From Mesaphorura yosii (taxonomy: Eukaryota; Arthropoda; Collembola; Poduromorpha; Tullbergiidae): a stretch of DNA of 64,000 nucleotides. Shown here one piece after another: positions 22,401 to 33,386 of this stretch (positions within the stretch are counted from its first letter, which is position 1; every line of letters starts with the position of its first letter). The translations under genes and the position numbers were made by a program. A model generated the notes under the pieces. That model did no database searches. It saw only the letters and a program-made list of their open reading frames with translations, and was not told the DNA's origin. Location of the stretch: NCBI GenBank assembly GCA_009869945.1, contig WIXG01000330.1:1-64000 (forward strand), read 5' to 3'.

Positions 22401-23549
22401 ACGAGGGAGAACTAATCAAGGCATTGTCAAGACAAAACATCCTTTACCAGGAGAACTTTGAGCTGGCTAAGCAGGTGCTCCAGAATGAGTTTGAGACTCG
22501 GTTGAAAGCAAAGGACGACTCGATTCAAATTCAGCATCGGGAGGATCTCGTCCATATTTACAAGAGAGGAACCGAGTCCGTCGATTCTATCAAATCCGTT
22601 CTTGCTGGTAATTATTGCCAAGCTACACTTTTTTCCAAATCCTATTGTTACGGTTGCATATCTCATACACGTTGTCCACTCGATGCTTTTAGAGCAAGCG
22701 CTGGGCGAGCTGAAGTCTGACAAACTCAGAAAGTTGTGGGCCCACTGCAATTCTCTGTACAGTCGTATCAACTTTGTAGACCACATCTCGAAAGCTGAGA
22801 ATATCGACACAGCGGTAAAAATCGACAAAGGTAATTCACGTAATTCTCGTAATTCTCGTCTAACGTTAGACTTCTTTGCTTACTGTTCTCAGTGAACAGA
22901 CCTCCATTGACAAATTCACTACTTTAAACAGATCGATTGCTTTCTGAATTTTCTGGAGACAAGTTTGTGGTTCAATTGCTTGAGACGATTCCAGCCAAGG
23001 TGGAGACTACGGAAGGCCTAAAGAGAAGATTTTTCGATAAAATTGACACAACCTGCAGAAACCTGGCTACGTTCAGAAAGGACGAGAATTTTACTTTGTG
23101 GAAATACGCTGTTGGGTCTATTCAGGGACTATTTACGGCGCGATGCGGTAAACTCTTAAATTAATCTTATCTTTCGTTTATGGTGCTCAAGTGACACGAG
23201 TCACACTCATATTTCTGCATCTCTGCCCTGCAGCTGGAGAAAATATTACTCCCAAGACAGTATACGAGGTGCTAGACAGGACAGCCCGCCACTTGAGACG
23301 AGGTCAATTGCTGGATGCAGTCTCATCTCTGAATACCTTAGAAGGTAGGAGAAAGTCAATTTTATCTACATGCACTATTTGCTATTTTTTATGCATTTCA
23401 ATAATTCGGGGTTTGTTTTATTACGGATTTCAACAGGAATGCCGAGGGAAGTATGCAAAGATTGGTTGCTAGACGCAAGATCAGCCTTGGAAGCAAATCA
23501 AACATTATTTGCTCTTATGGTCCATGCCAACTCAGTCAACTTGCAGTAA
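19478..23549 (+). CDS. IMMT: MICOS complex subunit MIC60 (mitofilin)
   Basis: Inner-membrane protein that organises crista junctions as the core of MICOS. Fourteen exons: 19478-19534, 20163-20233, 20315-20512, 20593-20630, 20709-20839, 20930-21070, 21156-21404, 21483-21614, 22246-22305, 22379-22607, 22693-22830, 22932-23147, 23234-23344 and 23437-23549, in phase, about 627 residues. Seen: a short targeting sequence; one transmembrane helix around residues 50-68 (GLGAVLAIGGGLSYAYYMHG); a long charged coiled-coil region; and the C-terminal mitofilin domain from about residue 470 (LWAHCNSLYSRI, RRFFDKIDTTCRNLATF, YEVLDRTARHLRRGQLLDA, CKDWLLDARSALEANQ). Odd: the middle region has about 15 cysteines, and the frame reads through the weak donor at 21615 to a stop at 21661 followed by poly(A) signals, suggesting a short form. 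The join 21614 to 22246 is the least certain; an alternative acceptor at 22201 exists but would shift frame. Confidence 0.9.
21758..21769 (+). terminator. Intronic double poly(A) signal inside MIC60
   Basis: Two overlapping-in-series AATAAA hexamers (21758-21763 and 21764-21769) lie about 100 nt after an in-frame stop reached if intron 8 is not removed. They would support a truncated MIC60 transcript ending near 21790. Confidence 0.5.
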
Positions 23550-26413
23550 ACGTATTATTTCGTTCATCGTCTTTTAGATAGCTTAAACATGAATGGTCTG
23601 AACAATGTGCTAACTCGAAGTGTTGCCTCAAGCCCAAGGGGCTGGTAGTTCCTTCTCTTAGTACATTTACTCGGCTGAGCCGATCTAGTTTCAAATAACA
23701 GTATCCGTTTTTTATTTTTTGTCCGAATTTTAAATTTCCGAATCTGACTTCTACTTTTTCGCACTTTTCAGCGTATGTATTCGACAGTTGACAAACGTTG
23801 TGAGGAGTCTAAATCTTTTTCGACAAGCTAATTATGAGACATCTCTGGGAAATCTATGACGTAACGTAAATGGGATCTATGCTTTTTTGATTAAGTGATC
23901 AAGCATCAGGTTAGCAGTCTGGTAGTGATTAAGTGGCCGAGGGGTCATAAGAAGTTTAGCAGTCTGGCAGTGATTAAGTGGTCAAGCAGTGTAGTCACTG
24001 TGGCTGCCGTCGTTTAAATTAGTTAAACCCAATAAACTCTATTGGCACAACTTCCTCGGGACACTTGTGAGGTAGCCCTTCTAAATGCGAGTAGTTGAAT
24101 CTAAATTGCCATTTGCAAGGGCCTTTGTTCAGTTCCGTTCCGGTTCAAATGTTCACTGCCCTGTCGCTAGAATTAAATTCGCCTTTAAAGTAATGCAAGT
24201 TCTAAAGTGATGTCAAGGGCATGCCCGTAGTCAAAGCTAGTTACTATATGTACAACCACTCAATGCGAAAGTAAGGACGGTGAACAATTCCGTGTGTATA
24301 ATCGCGTAATAATGCAATTAGCATTAATGATAGTTGGAAAAATGTCTTACTATTAAACTTGTGTTAAGTGTTTTGCTTGAAATAAAAATTTATTTTCCAA
24401 AGACATGATGAAATGACCCTGAGTTTGAAAGCTGCTTTAATGGTGTTTCTGATGCGAACGCAAAAATCAGTTAATGCTTGGATGATTTTTAAAACACGCA
24501 CGTTTGTTTATTATACCACGGTTACAATAGCACACATTTATAGTCGCACCTAAGTCCTTAATTTTGATTTATAACTAATGGCCGAAATGTTTTCATCTCT
24601 TTAGGGCGTTGAACGAACGAATGGAAACGAATTTGTAAGCGCTTTACCCTTATTAGCAATTAAGTCTCGTTTACAAATTAAGGTTTACATAGATTACATC
24701 TCCTTTGTTTTTAGCACACATTGTTTGTAGTAACACTAATTGTAATTGTTGTAGTGCGAACACAATTGTTTCTGGAAACCCCAAATTCTCTTGATAATGT
24801 ACGTTAAATTTCGTGCTTGAGATCACATTCAATTCAGTTTTGTTTCAGTGAATGGACGTTCCTCTATCTTAGCAGTGTGTTGAGTGGACATGCCCGAGTC
24901 AAAGTGTACAACTCTAAAGTTCATCCCGTAGTCCAGAATTAGTTAGTGTAATTAAAACATTTCAGGCACGAATGTGCGGTTGCGGTACAATTAAAATATG
25001 TGGATACTCTTCCATCTTCTAGCGCATGCGTTCTAGACCTATAAAGTCAGATTAGAATCTAAAAATCCCCGCAGTTCGTGCCGTTGGCCTGATGTTTACT
25101 AGAATCCTTCATCCTTCCCCTAGTAGACTGACTGACTGCCTTCTTACATCTGAGGTTCATCTGTTTCATGGCTTATGCTAGAAATTAAAGCTATCGTTCA
25201 CAAATTATCACTTAAAGCGCTCAGATACTTAAATCTATTAAACTTAGGTTGTGAGTAAGTATTGTACGATTATCCTAGTTAAAGCTAACATGAATCCGCA
25301 AATGCTTAAAAATTTCATTTGTTGTAAAATTTCGTCTTCCTTATCTGTACGAACAGCTGACTATTTGGCCTTGTTACCCGAATATAAAATCTACTTGCTC
25401 CATGGAGCTACGCCGCAAAGTTGCGTCCTTGAGTCCTACAACCTAAAAGTATCACGTTGTTTAGACCTTAGTAATTTATCACATCTAGTATAGACTACAA
25501 AATATTTTTCCTGTTCTGCGGGAGGCTGAGCAACCTGTTTCTAGTCCTGTAGAATGCAATTTGCTAAATAAATTAAAAGTTTGTACGTAAAATAGACAAA
25601 ACTTCTGAATATCACAAATTAAAACGCAACTTTGATAAGAGATTGATTAGCTACGTAGAATTGTAACGTTGGATTTTGCTAATCCTTATCACATTCGCGT
25701 TCACAAGGGTTTGAAAAATAAAAACGTAAAATTTAATTAACGCTTCTAATTTCAGTCATTTGGTCTCACTTCAGCTGCCTACCACCTGAGAATGGAATTT
25801 GTCACAAGTAAAATTGTCACAGTTTGGAATAGAAATTGGACCACACATTTCGTGAATGGCCAAAGACCCGACCTTAAAATATCTTAAACTCGTCTGCCAA
25901 TTTAGAATCATTCGAAGTGAACGTATTTTTGAAATTATTGTCATTATTTTGGAGAATTAATAGACACGAAGCTAAGCAGTTCGCAATTTCATTTTTTCAT
26001 TTCCTGGTCCTGCACAGACACTGGTTACGTTAACTTGCGTTATCGCAGAAAACTTAGGCAAATTGAAACAGAATCGCATTCCGTTCCCTTTCAGATAAGA
26101 ATACGCTTGACAAATTGAGAATGAGAACTGGAAGGCAGCGTTAAATTAGCTATTAGTAATAGTAAGGAATGTTTAAAGCACCTTATTGGGCTAATTGTCA
26201 TGCAGTCTGATGAGTTTAGCAACGGAATCATATTTAACGAGCATTAACAAAAATTAATGCCTGGGTGAAATTAGAAGATTTCGAAGAAAAGCTGGAAAAT
26301 ATTAAAATAACGACGAGTACATTGTATGACTAATTAAACCTTTTGTCTACTAAATTTGAGCAATTCAAAATTCTTAAATCCTATCCCTATCGTATATGAG
26401 TATTCAATTACTG
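23550..26413. other. Convergent 3' regions of MIC60 and E93
   Basis: 2.9 kb with no supported gene. MIC60 may end after AATAAA at 24031-24036 or 24381-24386. A minus-strand AATAAA (24512-24507) could end a long E93 3' UTR, in which case the two transcripts come close or overlap. Confidence 0.45.
23912..23981 (+). repeat. Short direct repeat, 45-bp period
   Basis: A 25-base unit beginning TAGCAGTCTGG and ending GATTAAGTGG occurs at 23912-23936 and again at 23957-23981 with one difference. A weaker partial copy (TGATTAAGTGATCAAGC) is just upstream at about 23888-23904. It lies in the probable MIC60 3' UTR. Confidence 0.7.
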
Positions 26414-29174
26414 TTAAAATTTCTTGGACAAGTCTAGAAGACTGTTCGCTTCACGGCTAGGACCGAGCCTGGAAAATTTACTTAAAATGTTAAACACAGC
26501 ACTGTCAGAAGCTCGAACGTGGCCGGAATCTTGGTGTTCATTAATGCGGTATCTCAGAGCCTCCGCCTGCTCGACCGAGTTGCTAGCTGTCTCAGGTGAA
26601 GAGGGAGAAGAGTACGTTTCGAAAGGCGCGTTCAAATTCAGATACCGGCTCAGACTCTCTCGCAAGTCAGACGACAGGGGTAGACTGTTCGAGCCTTCCC
26701 CTCCTCCAGCTGCATGACTCTCAGACCTTTCATCATGATTTGAAGGCAACTCAGAGCCCGACAAACTACTGTCAGGGCTTGACCTTTGCGTTGACTTCGG
26801 ACTTGCAGCGCCTCCTTTTCTTTTCGGACGCCGAAGCAAATGTCGCTCCTTGACCTTGTACTCCAGAGTTGAATGAGGAACTCCAAAGTAGCTTCCTATG
26901 TGTTTACCATTATGTCTGGTTAAGTTCTTAATGCTTGAGAGTATTTATCGTTTATTACCTGCCCGATGTACGCTCATCTCTCCATTTTGAACGGCCTTCA
27001 CCGCTTTCAGGAGCGCATCTCGATCGTAATTCCGGTATTTCCCGCGTTTTGGGCGGCTTTTCTTCTCGTCGACATCCGCAACGGATTTATTGGCAACATT
27101 TTGACCCGAACCGGCAGCTTCATGCCTGAGTTCACTTGTACTCACGCCATTGGAATTCACTCCGTTACTTGAGTCGAGTTCCGAGTCGTAGTCGTAAGCA
27201 GAATTGTAGTCAGATTTTAGCTTCTTCCAGGAACCTGCGCCATCCACACGGTGAGTCGGAGTTCTGAAATGTATGAAATCGAACATATTGAGTGAATGGC
27301 GAGCCACGTCGGATTGAGAGTTCAATATTTCGCTTTTACCGCATGCTCATTTGGACGCCGCCATTTCTGTTACTTCTCAGACTTCTCGAAGTCGACTTGT
27401 TGTTTACAGATGGAATTTTGAGAATTGTGTCATGAACTCCGTTCGAGATGTCGCTATTCCCGTCTTCACTGCTATCATTGGGACAATCTGCCGCTCCATC
27501 ATTTGGCAAGAACGATGTGTCTGACCCAAAACCCTGCCTGGATAGTTTACTTCGAAGCCACTCCTTTAGCACCTTCTTTTGGGGACTGATCGCCTCGCCC
27601 GGACTGTATCCCTCTGTCCCATCCTCTCCGTTATCATTGTTTGGATACTCGTCGTGAATAGAGTAAAATGGTGCCAGGTTTGTACTTATTCCAGGATTTC
27701 GGTCTTCAAAATCAGCTCTTAAGGAAGGATGCTCAGCCAAAATCCTTTCCTGGACATTCAGAGGACTATTTGGCATGTTGGAGTTGACCTCCATCATGTT
27801 GACCCTTTTCCGGTCCCCGCCTCCGCGAATGAATGCTCGATCCTTCCCCAACTTGTAAACCTTGTTCCGCAAAGTAGAACGTGGGATTCCATAGATCACT
27901 GCAGCACGCCTAAAATCAAAGATTTCAATTATTTCTCTCTGGATTGGGCAAAGAAATTAGAAAATGGTGACAAACCCTAACGAACCCTACCTCGTGCCTA
28001 GTTTTCCACTCTGAATATCCTTCAGCGCCGCCTCAAGTTCTTCACTTGTGTACCCTCTTCCTGCTCTCTGATTTGATCTTGTCACAACTCTGCTCGTCGA
28101 ACTACTAGACGCATTTCTTGCGCTTTTTCTAAATCCATTTTCAGTCAGATCGTTGCTAGTTTCTATGATGGGGAGCGTTGAGTAATTTCCTTGTACAATC
28201 TCGTTCTCCACATTTCTAGCAAACAAAGCAGTAACGTCTATGAAATTGATAAGAGGTTCAACACTTCAATGAAAATCCGCTCACTTTTTTTTCTTAGTCA
28301 GATCAAGAGGCTCGTCTGAGATGGATTCAGTTACTAAAAGACCTTGAGGAATGGCTAAGTTCACACCGGCGTTTGATTCGGAACCGAATTTTGAGGTAGA
28401 AAAGCTTCTAGCTGCTTCTGTGGGGGCCTGAAAAGAAATCAATACAGTTTGAGAGTCTGTATACTTCGAAGTGGAATTTAGCAAAAACGTTTCTTACTAT
28501 AGTTTGTTGTGCTAGCTGCTGCTGCTGCTCCAATGACTGTAGAAATAATAGACGCTGCGCATCTAGCATTTCAAGCATGCTGTTGTTAAGATTCAGTTGG
28601 TTGAGCTCTTCTGGAATGGCATTGTCAGTCGGAACTCCGGGAACCCCGAAGCCACGGTTGAAGAAGTACCAGTACGGCAAGAAACGAAACAAGTTTTCCA
28701 AAATATCTGAATCAGAAATTCAGGAATACAGTCTGAACTGCGAAGTTTGGAAACTGCCAAGAGACTAACCATTCTTGTCCTCGTTCGTTTCTTCTTCGGT
28801 TGTTTCGGACGGATCAATTTGGGAGTCCTGCGAACAAAGCGGGGATTTAATCGACTCGTTAATTGCAGAGCTCGAGTTTGCACAAGACCCCGACGCCATT
28901 TCAGCCAACTGATCGGCAAGGTCAGATGCACTTGACGTACGAGTGAGTTTGTGTCAGAGGTCTGTCTCGGTTAGACTGCACTGATCAACTGGCAGCATAA
29001 TTGGTGAGATTTGGGGATTAAAACACAGGAATGTACGTACATTTGCTTCTGGTTCTTCGGACACTTCAGTTGGGTCAAAATCGGAAGCCGTTTCCTGAAG
29101 CCAAACTTGTTGTAGCGGATATATTTGTTCCCATTTCTCTTCGCCAACCAGTTCTCTTCCAACGCTCTCCAAGC
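26414..29174 (-). CDS. Eip93F: Ecdysone-induced transcription factor E93 (pipsqueak HTH, LCOR family), first exon not found
   Basis: Nuclear factor that specifies adult programmes downstream of ecdysone in insects. Eight minus-strand exons: 29174-29041, 28908-28770, 28706-28498, 28427-28285, 28215-27991, 27909-27340, 27263-26959 and 26895-26414, about 734 residues, in phase. The first listed exon begins with two bases of a codon, so an upstream start exon is missing. Seen: an N-terminal block beginning GLESVGREL like LCOR-family N-termini; a polyglutamine-containing stretch (SLEQQQQLAQQ); a CtBP-binding motif (EPLDLTKK); pipsqueak HTH 1 (RAGRGYTSEELEAAL to YGIPRSTLRNKVYKLG); pipsqueak HTH 2 (KRGKYRNYDRDALLKAV to FGVPHSTLEYKVKERHL) with a basic tail RRPKRKGG; and a second CtBP-like LLDLSKKF at the very C-terminus. 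Both HTH domains are split by introns. Identity is firm; the N-terminus is incomplete. Confidence 0.93.
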
Positions 29175-32100
29175 CTAAGAAGCCATTAAATTAACAATCA
29201 TGCGCATTATTTATCAGATTGCTGCAGATAAATTTGTATTTCTGAAAAATTCAACACTTGCTATCATCGGGGTTTCTCACATATTATAACTGTAAGATAT
29301 TTCCGTCCAACAAAGAACAACAATGCCCGTGGTCCGCGCAAGGTGCAATTACGGCAAGTAAGGAAAATGCTTCATCCCTCATCACGACCATTTTTTATAC
29401 CTGCTTAACCTTCCTTGATTGACACGGGGCAAGCAGAAGAACCACAGCGCGCTTACATTTCATCGCATGGGATTAAATTATTCAATGGGAAAGGAAGGAA
29501 CCAACCTCTCGGTATGAGAACTAGAAACATTATTACAATAAAATATAATGAATGCATCCTATCCCAATTTATACGAAATGTGAAGCTGTGTCTTGACGCG
29601 ATTTCTCAAAAATCCTCACTTCACTACCGAGCCAAGCTAAATTAAGCAGGAAAACACAAAATGCTTAATTAAAATAAAGTAGTATGAATTTAACTGGTTT
29701 ACGGTCTCACGCTCATAAAACTGACTGTCCTAAATTCGTGGGGTAATTCGTTGCTTAAGAATGATGGACGGGACACGGCGCAGTCGTGTCGATAATTGAC
29801 CTTCAAGTAAATCAACTCAAGCTCACTCATAACAGCATGAAAACTTGAAATCGGATCGTATTTCCGATTGGAAGTCAGCTCTAATCATTTGCCGTATTAT
29901 TTAGTTATTTTGAGAATTTTAATCACATTAATAATCATTAATCACTAATTTTTGAGGACCCCCGAAATACGTGGTACGCGATCGTATGCACTGAAACTCA
30001 TTTTATTCATTCTGCCCTAGGATAAGGCAACTTTGTGAGCAATGCCAAATGAAAGACGAAGAGTCGGCATTTGCAAATCTCGCACGGCACTTCTCCCTTT
30101 TCATATTCTTGTGGCAATTCTTATTCTTGCAGTCAGCGAGAGTAGACAGAGGACGAACGACAGAGGTGGTGCATTAAATTCGCTTGAATTTCATGATCAG
30201 GTGGTCGGCGAGTGCCCCGGTGCATACGGCGTTCGTAATTGATAAATTAATTACTCCTTACCTATAGTGAGCAGGAGTTTCCGAGACCACCGATTCAGCT
30301 CCTTCCGAACTTTGTGTTTAAGGACCTCAGACATGTTGCCGCACACTTGTCCCCCTTACGTCATTCTGGATGGTTAGTTGTTGCCAGCCCAGTGCACTTA
30401 ACAGACACCACTTCGCCACCATGCAGCTCATCAACTGCCTTCGTTAACCTTAACCGTGCTATGCTACGAGTCTATCTACCTCTAAGTACTAAGCTACTAT
30501 TGGGTTCAGTTTAAAGTGGCATTATTTATTATATCATCGTATGTAATTGGAATGTAATGAATATTTTAAGTTAAGATAGGGATAGGAAAAGGAGAAGAAC
30601 CAACAGCAGCAGCAGCAGCAGCCTGTTGCTGAAGAAGAACTGACTGACATTGCAACGCTGACAAACTACCTGTTGCTATATCTCTAAATATAACACAGCC
30701 ATCCCGTGTTCGGCAACCACTTTCTGTTCCATGCACGGCGGCTGGCTGGCACTGGCTCACTCGACTGGTTAATGCTCGTTTCAAGAACCATCCAACTTAA
30801 AAAAAATTACAGAACAACTTACACCAGTTCCAGAACCAAAAGCAAGAATATCGGCAGCAAAAAATAGAACCAGGGTTATAAAAAAGAGTCCAAGAGTTTG
30901 ATTACGCTTGTCCTCAGCAATTCAAGATTCCATCGAATCTATTAGTCTCATGCTCTTCATTTCATGTGTCCTGTGTCCGTGCCATTTACCAATGGCTGTG
31001 CACCATATTTCATAAAAAGTATAGTCCAGTCTCAAATCTCCGTGCTTCAATGCACTTGCGACTTGAAACACAGTGCACGCGTCCAGCTGACTACTCATTA
31101 TCATTATACTCATTATCATTACAGTTCTGGATACCAAGCAAATTAACATCATCATCTCACTGCCGGCGATGCATTTGAACAGAAGCCATGGAGTATTTAA
31201 GCAGTTATCTGTATTCCACCTTATAAATGAAGTTGAGTCCAACGAAAGAGTCCAGAGGAGAATTGAATGAAAGATTCGCATTCGTGTAAACAACATTACA
31301 ATAATTGTCTTTACAGCTGCCTTCGATGAGTTTGATTGGCGGTCAGCATCAGATCAGATTTCTTGAAATGCCGAGTACGAGTGCGACTGAACACGAGTCA
31401 TTTTGCCGCCGCCGTGTCAAATTATTACCGTACCAAAGTAGAACTAGGTCGGAAGATGAAAAGAGTTAAACTGAAAGCCAATGAAACCAGACGATGAGAC
31501 GACAATTTTATTCGAGCTATCGTGACTTGAGTTCTGCAGAAATTTCAATTATTTTATTCGGATATAAAAATTTAGCAATGCGGTGGACTCATGAAATGTC
31601 TCACAAAATGCACTAAGTTAAGATAAATACTGCATAAAATCGAGTATGAATCATTCATGAATCTCTTGCTTGAGATGCAACTGTAACTGGGCCTTCGGCG
31701 TCGGCCGTCAAATTCCTCGTGACTCATGTTTTGGAGAATTGCCTGCCTGATTCCCGTGATGTAGTTAATTACTTTATCATTGCTTTGTCTCGAGTGCGTA
31801 ACCAGGTGAGATAATTAAAGTACTTTAATTTATAGTTGCATACTAGTTTAAGTAAGCAGTAGTTAAAAGTTGACGTATGAACGGCCGTCTCTTGTCTCTT
31901 GCTACTGGCCGTATCGCTCTACAAACGACGTCACTATTTAAGCGACATAAAAATTAAAGGCTTTTAATATACTTTTGAGATATGCCTCAACGTGAATGCA
32001 TAAAGAGGCCTAATTGCAAAGACCTTGTTGCTGATTCGGCAAGCTGCATTTAATGCAAATTGCAAGCAAATATATTGCAAAGGCGAAATCTGCCTCCGCT

Positions 32101-33386
32101 GCATTTCCGGTGACGATTCTTCGTAATCCTATGAATATCTTGACGAAGGGCTCGTACTAGAGAGGGACTATGAACCTATGACTTTTGATTTACAAAGGAA
32201 GAAGAAATTGAGACATTGCACTTGCATCGTTTCCATGATTTCATACTGGTACGAATTTGGGATTTCCCTCTCGAATCTTCCGGTCCGAAACATAATAGAA
32301 TGTTTGAAATTTGACTCTGGTATTGAATGATTTGTTTCCATGTTCCAGAAGCGGCGTGATGGCCTGAAGTGCGAATTGTGAAGCGACGTCAGAACGACCA
32401 CCATCCACCAGTATGTGTTGTGTTTTGTCGTTCGGTGTAAATGAACGGAGTCTTGTGACGTGTATCCGCAAAGCAGCAGCCGTATCTAAACACAGATACC
32501 CGGAAAGTTTCTCTGAGCATGCCGTCGATTCATCTTGTGGCCATGCCATGCCGAAGTCAGCAGACCGGACTCGGTTTGCGTGTGCAATTTTTACGTAAAA
32601 TTATGTAATGCGTTGGTTGAAGGCGAAGAGCACATGCTTGAGGAGGATCAGCTAAGAAGTAAAAAATCAATGAGTGTGACGTATCAGGGAAAGTTTGGAT
32701 GTGCAAAACCCCAAATATTCGCATCATGCACACGTCGTGGCTGAGCATGCGAGGCAGTGGGGGAAGGTGTGTCGGTTCTAGCACCCGCCGTACGAGGTCT
32801 AGCTCGCCTACTACGGAGTCCAGTCCAGAGTAGTTCGTTCCTTCGCGCTACGGGTCTGTCTACTGCTTGCTGTCTACTACTACTCACCAACTTACTACTA
32901 GCGAGAAGATACTACTACAAAAAGCATCAATCAGTCCCACGTATTGTTAGTTGTGAAAAGTACGTGATATTACTAATATTTATTATTGTGCTCTCGAGTT
33001 GTGATGGCCATGAGCTAACCCCGACAACTTTTATACGTCGTGTGCTAGTATCCAGTCTGACGACGAGTGGTTCATTTGCCTGCTAATAATGTAATAATCG
33101 TGAAATTGTTAACTCGAGTTTATAGTCCGCTTTACTTTACAATTGGACGCAATCTCGCGAGCTCCCTTGAAAGTCTCATTCTGAGTTGGCTGTTTGTACA
33201 CAGTTTGTGCTCGGCGTAATAAATACACCGTTCAGCTGTGCCTCAGATTCCAGTTAACGTTTGATTTTTCAACACTTCTCAGTTCTCGTCTCAGTTGCAG
33301 TCATAGTTTGTTTCGTCGTTCGTTCACACTTGATCAGAAAACCCAACTCGCCTGAGCCACATCCGTTGCAGTCGCAAGTCGTCACG
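29175..33386. other. Divergent upstream region of E93 and hexokinase
   Basis: 4.2 kb that should contain the missing E93 start exon and the hexokinase promoter. I found no convincing exon. A 66-codon frame at 30042-30242 (+) starts with a hydrophobic, signal-like stretch (FHILVAILILAVSES) but matches nothing known. A short CAG microsatellite (six units) lies at 30604-30621. Several TCAGT initiator-like motifs occur just before the hexokinase ATG (about 33278-33295). Confidence 0.4.

Noticed and set aside
24069-24076. GAGGTAG word resembling let-7 seed
   Set aside because: Only the seed matches and no hairpin is evident; single seven-base matches are expected by chance.
28954-29162. Alternative reading of the first E93 exon (AWRALEENWLAKR...)
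   Set aside because: The other frame (GLESVGREL...) fits LCOR-family N-termini and joins in phase to the next exon through the acceptor at 28909, whereas this one needs a weak acceptor.
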